Assembly: GCA_947003375.1 (NCBI GenBank)
Contig: CAMQOJ010000119.1
Coordinates: 1 to 10,188, forward strand
Direction: 5' to 3'
DNA length: 10,188 bases
Source of the DNA: an uncultured Lachnospiraceae bacterium
GTDB lineage: Bacteria > Bacillota > Clostridia > Lachnospirales > Lachnospiraceae
The translations under genes and the position numbers were made by a program. The stretch's first letter is position 1; every line of letters starts with the position of its first letter. Shown one piece after another: positions 6,540 to 10,188 of this stretch. The notes beneath the pieces were generated by a model, which ran no database searches, was not told the origin of the DNA, and was given only the letters and a program-made list of their open reading frames with translations.

Positions 6540-6587
6540 CCGGTGTGCAGTATATTTGCTATACGGATATTCTGAATCGCCGCTGCT

Positions 6588-6987
6588 TCATTCCTCAAAT
6601 TCTTTAAAATCGATCCACAAATCCTCATAGATGTTGACATTTATGCTGTCCTGGAAAGTATAGGATACGACTCTGAACCTTTCCTGTTCCAGAAAATATA
6701 CATAAACAGATTTCTCCATAGGGTCTACAATCCAATACTCCCTTACCCCGGCATCTGCATAGAGATTCAACTTGCGGATATGGTCATAGCTGGCGGTGCC
6801 GGGGGAAATGATTTCTATGATCCAGTCGGGCGCTCCCGTACATCCCCGGTCAGTCAGCTTATTCGGATCGCAGATTACGCTTATGTCCGGTTCGACTATG
6901 GTTTTGTCGTTGTCTGCGCTCCCGCACATCCTCCGACAGACTATAATAATCCTCTTCCGTATAGGTCTTTAACTGTGCCGATGCCAT
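6588..6987 (-). pseudogene. Uma2 family (DUF820) protein, internal deletion and frameshift
   Basis: Minus-strand ATG 6987 begins MASAQLKTYTEEDYYSLSED, a standard Uma2 N-terminus. After about 25 codons it runs out of frame into the family's C-terminal half, which reads on in the frame of 6929-6588: ADNDKTIVEPDISVICDPNK, GAPDWIIEIISPGTA and AGVREYWIVDP. The two pieces are offset by one frame, and roughly 60 family residues between them (the LIDGxIYxM region through the beta-strands before the ADNDKT segment) are missing. The join is near 6915-6925. The C-terminal piece keeps the PD..E core, but without its N-terminal strands a fold is unlikely. The in-frame ATG at 6929 is not preceded by a convincing ribosome binding site. 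Length is about 133 codons against about 190 for the family. Confidence 0.8.
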
Positions 6988-7120
6988 AATCCCGATTCCT
7001 TTCTGGATGGTGTTATGTGGTTCCGTACATCATACTTATCATACCATTTTCCCCGTGGAAAGGAAAGAAGAACCATGACAGATTTAAGACATATTTAAGA
7101 AGTGGGATGCCAAAAGCATT

Positions 7121-7149
7121 GAAAACACTGCATTTGTGGGAAGCAGTGT
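7121..7149 (-). terminator. Possible terminator downstream of the recombinase
   Basis: On the minus strand ACACTGC (7149-7143) pairs with GCAGTGT (7131-7125) across an 11-nt loop, followed by TTTC. A short U tract makes it modest. Confidence 0.45.
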
Positions 7150-7171
7150 CACTAGTAGAGTCACTAATAGA
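7148..7171. repeat. Tandem 12-bp direct repeat beside the recombinase gene
   Basis: GTCACTAGTAGA (7148-7159) is immediately followed by GTCACTAATAGA (7160-7171), 11 of 12 identical. Short tandem repeats next to an integrase gene are typical of arm-type recombinase binding sites, so this may mark part of an attachment region. No matching core site was found elsewhere in the window. Confidence 0.45.
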
Positions 7172-7175
7172 AATT

Positions 7176-7208
7176 AGGGCATGGTGCAGAAATCAGCATT
7201 CATGCCCT
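7176..7208 (-). terminator. Hairpin over the recombinase stop codon
   Basis: AGGGCATG (7176-7183) and CATGCCCT (7201-7208) are perfect 8-bp arms spanning the stop codon (7193-7195). The minus-strand tail AATTTCTATT is only weakly U-rich. It could be a terminator or an mRNA-stabilising hairpin. Confidence 0.4.
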
Positions 7209-8374
7209 GTCTTTATGGATTCTACAGCAGCCCGGAGCTGGCCTAGGTCTTTGTGGGTATACACGTTCTCGTTGATGTCCTGTCCCTTATGCCCCATAAG
7301 CTTATACCTAGCCACCCGGTCTACACCTGCGATGTCCAGGAGCATGTTGAATGTGTGGCGGCAGTCATGGGGCGTGTGCGCTGTCTGGATGCTACATGAC
7401 TGCAGGGCAGCATTAAAGCATTGCCGGTACGTCTGCTCAGATATGGTCCTGGAGCCATCGTGGTAGATGAGGCTCTTGAACCGCGCATCCAGCCGCTGGG
7501 ATACCATCCCATAGATGGCGGAGTGGATGGGGACCGTCCGGTTACGGCTGTAGCGGTTCTTCAGGCCGCCGGTGAACGTCCTCTCTTCGAGATCGATTCC
7601 GTCCAGCGGCATCCGGGCCAGCTCGTTTATCCGCCAGCCGGAGTAGCAGTATATGAGGATTGTATCCGCGAAAGGGATGTCCTTGTGCTGCCAGAGCAGA
7701 GACAGCTCCTCCCTGGTGAAGGGGACTCCCTGGGCATCATCGTCTTCCTTGGTGATTTTCGTGTATTGGGAATAGTCCTTTGCCACAAGCTCGAACTGGA
7801 CGGCATACCTGTACATCTGCCGGAAGAGGTTCCTGACATGCTCCAGCATGGCATGGGACAGGTCTGTCCGGTCAAGGATGTCCTGCATGTCCTGGGCCCG
7901 GATGTCCCACATGGCCATCCCATGGAGGGAGGGGCATTTCCTGTATGCCGCCACCATGCAGTTCTGGGAACTGGTCTTTGCCCCTGGGGCATCGAGGGCG
8001 GCTTTGTACTTCCACTGATACCAGGAGGTGAATACATCGCTGAAAAGCTTCTTCCGGTCGTTCGGGTCATAGGGGGCCTTATTGTACTCGGCCAGGGCGA
8101 TTCCGGCGGAGACCCGGTCAGGGAAGCAGCCAATTACGTCATAGGCTGGATAGCCGTCTGCATCGATGCGGGTGTTGACCCTGACCTGGAATGGGTTCCT
8201 CCGCTTGCCAGACAGCTTCACCACCGTCCCTGAGCCGTTAGGGCGGCGCTTCCGGGCCTTTCTGGGCGTACTGGTAGAAATATTGCCGTCCCTCACCGGA
8301 AAGCCGCAGTGGGGGCATATGATGGCTCTGTCGCTTATCTGGCCGGTGCATTCAGGACATCGTATGAGTGCCAT
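7193..8374 (-). CDS. Tyrosine recombinase/integrase with N-terminal zinc ribbon
   Basis: A 393-residue phage/ICE-type integrase. The ATG at 8374 is preferred (AGGAG 10 nt upstream); a GTG at 8383 abuts the same site and is unlikely. Numbering from that GTG gives positions three higher, and is used here. Residues 9-26 are a zinc ribbon (CPEC ... CPHC) rarely seen on integrases. Residues about 48-100 resemble the Arm/AP2-like DNA-binding domain (GSGTVVKLSGKRRNPFQVRV). A core-binding SAM-like region follows at about 112-210. The catalytic domain carries Arg251 (SGWRINEL), the His339/Arg342/His343 box (PHDCRHTF), His365 (LMGHKG) and the nucleophile Tyr375 (NENVYTH). All catalytic residues are present, so it should be active. 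The gene marks the surrounding island as an integrated element, although no transposition or structural genes are visible here. No att pair was found. Confidence 0.93.
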   Translation of the reverse strand: MALIRCPECTGQISDRAIICPHCGFPVRDGNISTSTPRKARKRRPNGSGTVVKLSGKRRNPFQVRVNTRIDADGYPAYDVIGCFPDRVSAGIALAEYNKAPYDPNDRKKLFSDVFTSWYQWKYKAALDAPGAKTSSQNCMVAAYRKCPSLHGMAMWDIRAQDMQDILDRTDLSHAMLEHVRNLFRQMYRYAVQFELVAKDYSQYTKITKEDDDAQGVPFTREELSLLWQHKDIPFADTILIYCYSGWRINELARMPLDGIDLEERTFTGGLKNRYSRNRTVPIHSAIYGMVSQRLDARFKSLIYHDGSRTISEQTYRQCFNAALQSCSIQTAHTPHDCRHTFNMLLDIAGVDRVARYKLMGHKGQDINENVYTHKDLGQLRAAVESIKTGHEC

Positions 8375-8418
8375 ATGGATCACGCTCCTGTCTGAAAGAT
8401 GGGTACAAAAAATACACC

Positions 8419-8447
8419 TGTACAGACGGGTGCATCGATGGTATAAT
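8419..8447 (+). promoter_or_regulatory. Promoter of orphan antitoxin-like RNA
   Basis: Perfect TATAAT (8442-8447) with a poor -35 (TGTACA, 8419-8424) at 17 bp. It diverges from the recombinase gene. Confidence 0.55.
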
Positions 8448-8453
8448 AGGCCT

Positions 8454-8528
8454 TGCGAGGGGATATCATACCGGCACCTGCCTGTATAGTGTCCAGGCGG
8501 TTCCTGTTGCTGCAGGGGCCGCTTTTTT
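8454..8528 (+). ncRNA. Orphan antitoxin-like small RNA
   Basis: Predicted RNA of about 75 nt from the TATAAT at 8442 to the strong terminator at 8497-8528, with no ORF. From its -10 box the first 22 bases match the antitoxin 2 promoter arm at about 15 positions (TATAATA, GC, AGGG). No small peptide gene converges on it from the right; promoter 2 begins 3 bp after its U tract. It may be the surviving antitoxin half of a fourth module, or a regulatory RNA for the divergent recombinase. Confidence 0.5.
8497..8528 (+). terminator. Intrinsic terminator of the orphan sRNA
   Basis: GCGGTTCCTG (8497-8506) pairs with CAGGGGCCGC (8513-8522) using two G-U pairs around a 6-nt loop, followed by six T (8523-8528). 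Confidence 0.8.
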
Positions 8529-8530
8529 GC

Positions 8531-8559
8531 TTGACGGTTCAGGTCATTTCGGTTATAAT
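8531..8559 (+). promoter_or_regulatory. Promoter of antitoxin RNA 2
   Basis: TTGACG (8531-8536), a 17-bp spacer and TATAAT (8554-8559), which is near consensus and starts directly after the preceding terminator. Confidence 0.85.
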
Positions 8560-8565
8560 ATGCTT

Positions 8566-8680
8566 ATCAAGGGAGCCGGAAGGTGAGTGCAGGTCACCCG
8601 ACCCGGCGAATAATTAATTTAGACTTATAAGGATAGTCGTCCAGTCATTGCCAGTGAGCGGGACGGCTATTTCTTATTTT
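8566..8680 (+). ncRNA. Antisense antitoxin RNA of type I module 2
   Basis: Predicted RNA of about 115 nt, homologous to antitoxin 1. It shares GCTTATCA, GGGAGCCGGAAGGTGAG, a GGTGA/TCACC hairpin and a CCCGGCGAATAA segment. Direct repeat 8582-8595 (GGTGAGTGCAGGTC) matches 8784-8797 (GGTGAGAGCACGTC) at 12 of 14 positions, so the RNA can pair with the toxin 2 leader. The 3' end overlaps the toxin mRNA at the shared terminator. Confidence 0.72.
8633..8680. terminator. Shared bidirectional terminator, module 2
   Basis: ATAGTCGTCC (8633-8642) pairs with GGACGGCTAT (8661-8670), one G-U, then TTCTTATTTT on the plus strand. The stem contains the toxin stop codon (8667-8669). Confidence 0.65.
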
Positions 8681-8750
8681 TCAGATTCAGAATCGCAACA
8701 ATCAAAAGACCGACTGTTAGTATTACCATGAATTCCTCATATGTACTCAT
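8667..8750 (-). CDS. Small hydrophobic type I toxin (putative holin-like toxin), copy 2
   Basis: A 27-residue peptide: MSTYEEF, hydrophobic core MVILTVGLLIVAIL, then NLKNKK. The ATG at 8750 follows GGCGGTGA with 5-6 nt spacing. Compared with copy 1 it has about ten synonymous codon changes but only four amino-acid changes (Ala/Gly, Ser/Asn, Thr/Lys, His/Asn), which is evidence of selection on the peptide. A single transmembrane helix with charged ends suggests membrane insertion and depolarisation, as for other type I toxins. It is convergent with antitoxin RNA 2. Confidence 0.85.
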   Translation of the reverse strand: MSTYEEFMVILTVGLLIVAILNLKNKK

Positions 8751-8799
8751 AATAATCACCGCCTTCCGTAAGGTCTCGGATTGGGTGAGAGCACGTCCC

Positions 8800-8835
8800 C
8801 CAGCTCCCCTGGTAAGCATATTATATTGTCATGGT
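8800..8835 (-). promoter_or_regulatory. Toxin 2 promoter arm, identical to that of toxin 3
   Basis: Minus-strand TATAAT at 8825-8820 with no recognisable -35. The 33 bp at 8803-8835 are identical to 9117-9149 upstream of toxin 3. The arm 8800-8825 is also an inverted repeat (23 of 26) of the antitoxin 2 arm 8554-8579, so both RNAs begin with nearly the same sequence. Confidence 0.6.
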
Positions 8836-8846
8836 GCATTTTTCTG

Positions 8847-8875
8847 TTGATTTTATCTGACGGATTGTGTATAAT
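8847..8875 (+). promoter_or_regulatory. Promoter of antitoxin RNA 3
   Basis: TTGATT (8847-8852), a 17-bp spacer and TATAAT (8870-8875). Confidence 0.8.
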
Positions 8876-8881
8876 ATGCTT

Positions 8882-8986
8882 AACAAGGGAGCCGATACGA
8901 TAGCAGACACCTATCCGTTTCCGGCGAAAATCAGGTTATAAAAAATAGCACCCTAACTTTGCGAGAGCGGGGGTGCTATTTTTTAT
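8882..8986 (+). ncRNA. Antisense antitoxin RNA of type I module 3
   Basis: Predicted RNA of about 105 nt. It keeps the family 5' end (GGGAGCCGATA) and a TTTCCGGCGAA segment, but its specificity hairpin is different: GATAG (8899-8903) pairs with CTATC (8911-8915) around CAGACAC. ACACCTATCCG (8907-8917) is a direct repeat of ACACCCTATCGG (9106-9117), so it would pair with the toxin 3 leader and not with modules 1 or 2. It ends at a perfect 14-bp terminator. Confidence 0.72.
8940..8984. terminator. Shared bidirectional terminator, module 3
   Basis: AAAAAATAGCACCC (8940-8953) is perfectly complementary to 8971-8984 across a 17-nt loop. It has A-rich and T-rich flanks on both strands, so it works in both directions. 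The toxin stop codon (8976-8978) is in the stem. Confidence 0.9.
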
Positions 8987-9062
8987 GGTTGACATATTCC
9001 AAAATGGCGACAATAAGAATTGCAAAAGTAAGCAGCACCATAAATTCTTCGTATGTACTCAT
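8976..9062 (-). CDS. Small hydrophobic type I toxin (putative holin-like toxin), copy 3
   Basis: A 28-residue peptide: MSTYEEF, hydrophobic core MVLLTFAILIVAIL, then EYVNHKK. The ATG at 9062 has a strong AAGGAGG 8 nt upstream. It is the most diverged copy but keeps the first eight residues and the LIVAIL motif. It is the downstream member of a tandem pair with copy 2 (spacing about 315 bp). The leader can fold so that CCUCC masks the Shine-Dalgarno. Confidence 0.85.
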   Translation of the reverse strand: MSTYEEFMVLLTFAILIVAILEYVNHKK

Positions 9063-9111
9063 AGAAAACGCCTCCTTCCGTTCAAGGCTCGGAACGGAGG
9101 TATTCACACCC

Positions 9112-9149
9112 TATCGGCTCCCCTGGTAAGCATATTATATTGTCATGGT
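9112..9149 (-). promoter_or_regulatory. Toxin 3 promoter arm
   Basis: Minus-strand TATAAT at 9139-9134 within the 33-bp segment repeated from module 2. The arm 9112-9139 is an inverted repeat (26 of 28) of the antitoxin 3 arm 8870-8897. No clear -35. Transcription from the structured region to the right could also read into this toxin. Confidence 0.6.
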
Positions 9150-9153
9150 CCAA

Positions 9154-9745
9154 GGTTGTGGTGTCGCAACTTTCTGTACCAGTGCGAAAGTTGCACTGGT
9201 GCAACCGACTCAATATTGAGTTGGCAACTAAATAGTGGTCAGTCCCATTTGGGCCTGAGGTGCTGCGGTTCCGGAATAGAACACCCTTGCCAGGGGTCTC
9301 CTTAATGGGGATACCTTGGCTCCATGGAGAAGCTCCGGCAGATGCATCCAAGGGGGAGCCGTTTCGTCCCCTCAGTGGTGGAGCCCGCTCCTCCCAACGA
9401 AGACCCTGCCCTGATTCAGGGCCCCATCCCCCAAAATACGGGATACCCATCCAGGAAATTACCTGTTCCCCTGAGGGGGCTCCCTTTGCCAGGGAGTCGG
9501 CTGCCGTGCCCGCTTGTGGGCATATTTTTCCCCACTTGTGTGGAATGGTTCGACATTTGTGTCGATGGTGTCACCCGGAGTCAATTCTGGCCTGGGCGCT
9601 GCTCCTCCTGTATGAGGAATGGGGCGCTCGCCCCAGATGGCGAATGGTTCTTCCACTCGTCCTCCAGGAAGAGCGGGAAATTCCGCTGTACCCCTCCCGC
9701 TTATTGGATACGTTCATACGCTTGTGCTGGAGGTGGGATAGAGGC
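9154..9745 (-). ncRNA. Densely structured non-coding region, candidate large ornate RNA
   Basis: About 590 bp with no credible protein: two overlapping frames are open for about 480 bp on the plus strand, but both translations are Pro/Arg-rich and lack domains. Hairpins follow one another closely (plus coordinates): 9178-9185/9193-9200, 9208-9221 palindrome, 9380-9383/9388-9391, 9408-9413/9417-9422, 9468-9471/9475-9478, 9480-9485/9491-9496, 9507-9511/9518-9522, 9532-9535/9540-9543, 9550-9554/9561-9565, 9603-9607/9614-9618, 9621-9626/9629-9634, 9672-9676/9683-9687, and a long-range CCTCCAG/CTGGAGG (9661-9667/9727-9733). The minus strand is favoured because a consensus promoter lies at 9919-9892, but a possible terminator (9748-9778) intervenes. 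Large structured RNAs of prophages such as ROOL and GOLLD are the natural comparison; the family is not established. Confidence 0.55.
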
Positions 9746-9747
9746 AA

Positions 9748-9778
9748 TTAAAAAGCAGATAACCGGAGTTACCTGCTT
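9748..9778 (-). terminator. Possible intrinsic terminator with UNCG tetraloop
   Basis: On the minus strand AAGCAGGTAAC (9778-9768) pairs with GTTATCTGCTT (9763-9753). One G-U pair works only in minus-strand RNA. The loop is TCCG, and TTTAATT follows. The plus-strand RNA would have an A-C mismatch, so the minus strand is the functional one. Confidence 0.6.
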
Positions 9779-9885
9779 CGCAAAGTTGAATGGAATAGGT
9801 GGGTGACAATCCACATCTCCTAACTATGGGCGACGGCCGCCTGTTCCGTCCTCAGATTCCATTCAATAAAGCTTATGCATTTGAT
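9748..9885 (-). ncRNA. Promoter-driven structured RNA of about 137 nt, or the 5' domain of a larger RNA
   Basis: It begins about 7 nt after a perfect minus-strand promoter. An 11-bp perfect helix (9856-9866 with 9786-9796) closes a domain containing GACGG/CCGTC (9832-9836/9846-9850) and GTGG/CCAC (9799-9802/9811-9814) hairpins. It ends with an 11-bp stem capped by C(UCCG)G and followed by a U run. No ORF of note. It could be a free-standing sRNA ending at that hairpin, or continue into the structured region to the left. Confidence 0.6.
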
Positions 9886-9891
9886 AACTCA

Positions 9892-9919
9892 ATTATACAA
9901 CAAATTCAGTTTGTGTCAA
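9892..9919 (-). promoter_or_regulatory. Consensus promoter of the structured RNA
   Basis: Minus strand TTGACA (9919-9914), a 16-bp spacer and TATAAT (9897-9892): both hexamers are perfect. The -35 overlaps the last codons of the nuclease remnant. No ORF with a ribosome binding site follows, so it most likely drives an RNA gene. Confidence 0.8.
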
Positions 9920-10160
9920 GCCTTTTCAATGTGCCTTTTTCAATGTATCTCTCAGCATTACAGGTGCTTAAGGAATGCAATGTCTTTGCAAAGCATTTTC
10001 CGCCAGATGTAATCTTGGCGGCCACACGGACATAATCCGCATTTACCTTGAATAGCTTCACAAAGAGAATCGAGCCATCTTTTGGGTTCAGCCCCACATA
10101 ATCGGGGGAATTTATTATCGTGCCGATGTACTTATCCTTAGTTCCCGAAAATTTGTGGTT
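9906..10160 (-). pseudogene. C-terminal remnant of a PBECR-like phage nuclease domain protein
   Basis: The minus frame from 10160 to the stop at 9906-9908 is open but is preceded by an in-frame TAG (10163-10161). It contains no ATG start with a ribosome binding site, so it appears broken or frameshifted upstream. The translation includes KYIGTIINSPDYVGLNPKDG, then ILFVKLFKVNADYVRVAAKI, GGKCFAKTLHSL and a final YIEKGTLKRLD. 'PDYVGxNPKDGSIxFVK', a beta-hairpin, and an ending with a KKGTLxxL-like motif recall the C-terminal PBECR (Barnase/EndoU/colicin/RelE-like) nuclease domains of clostridial phage proteins. This is recognition by memory, not alignment. The upstream part runs off the window. 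Confidence 0.5.
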
Positions 10161-10188
10161 CTACATTATTCGGCCCTACGCGGTATGG

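Noticed and set aside
7000..7192. tRNA attachment site for the integrase
   Set aside because: No tRNA cloverleaf or CCA-ending arm was recognisable here or elsewhere in the window.
7421..8233. A 270-codon plus-strand open frame
   Set aside because: Antisense to the recombinase, with no recognisable motif.
9480..9570. CRISPR array
   Set aside because: The similar hairpins are not regularly spaced identical repeats; only the loops match, and no cas gene is present.
9260..9806. Two overlapping plus-strand open frames of about 160 codons
   Set aside because: They overlap each other in different frames, lack ribosome binding sites and domains, and coincide with dense hairpins; more likely structured RNA without stops.
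9154..9885. Group II or group I intron
   Set aside because: No recognisable domain V catalytic hairpin, intron boundary motifs or maturase were seen.

Overview
The window looks like a chromosomal segment of a moderately GC-rich, anaerobic, Lachnospiraceae-like Clostridia (Firmicutes). Reasons: strong AGGAGG ribosome binding sites, consensus sigma-A promoters, Uma2 (DUF820) genes, a GxDLY-type SGNH hydrolase, an OmpR/HisKA two-component pair, and very small holin-like peptides. The species is not determined.

Layout. (1) Positions 1-1919: the tail of a MATE-type transporter (+), then two minus-strand genes, a Uma2-family nuclease-fold protein and a class-I glutamine-amidotransferase-like peptidase C26 hydrolase. 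A 123-bp element with terminal inverted repeats lies between these two. (2) Positions 1978-2916: a type I toxin-antitoxin module (toxin on -, antisense RNA on +) beside an XRE regulator. (3) Positions 2934-6337: a probable plus-strand operon of SGNH/GDSL esterase, response regulator and sensor kinase. Two nearly identical 104-bp palindromic elements in inverted orientation bracket the kinase gene. (4) Positions 6588-6987: a Uma2 pseudogene. (5) Positions 7121-10188: an accessory island with a zinc-ribbon tyrosine recombinase, an orphan antitoxin-like sRNA, two tandem type I modules, about 700 bp of densely structured non-coding DNA, and a broken phage-type nuclease (PBECR-like) gene.

The main discovery is a family of three par/Fst-RNAII-style type I toxin-antitoxin modules at about 1978-2273, 8531-8825 and 8847-9139. 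Each encodes a 27-28-residue hydrophobic peptide beginning MSTYEEF on the minus strand. Each has a convergent antisense RNA driven by a near-consensus promoter with a 17-bp spacer, a shared bidirectional terminator that contains the toxin stop codon, and direct repeats that make the two RNAs complementary near the toxin ribosome binding site. In each toxin mRNA the leader can mask its own Shine-Dalgarno. The promoter-proximal arms of each module are also inverted repeats of one another. A fourth antitoxin-like RNA (about 8454-8528) survives without a toxin.

The second notable object is 9154-9885. A perfect TTGACA/TATAAT promoter on the minus strand fires into a run of close-packed hairpins. 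These include a stem capped by a UNCG tetraloop that may be a terminator, and an H-type pseudoknot that competes with overlapping palindromes. This could be one short sRNA plus a structured tail, or one large ornate RNA of the general kind found in prophages (ROOL and GOLLD are the named comparisons). I cannot assign a family by eye.
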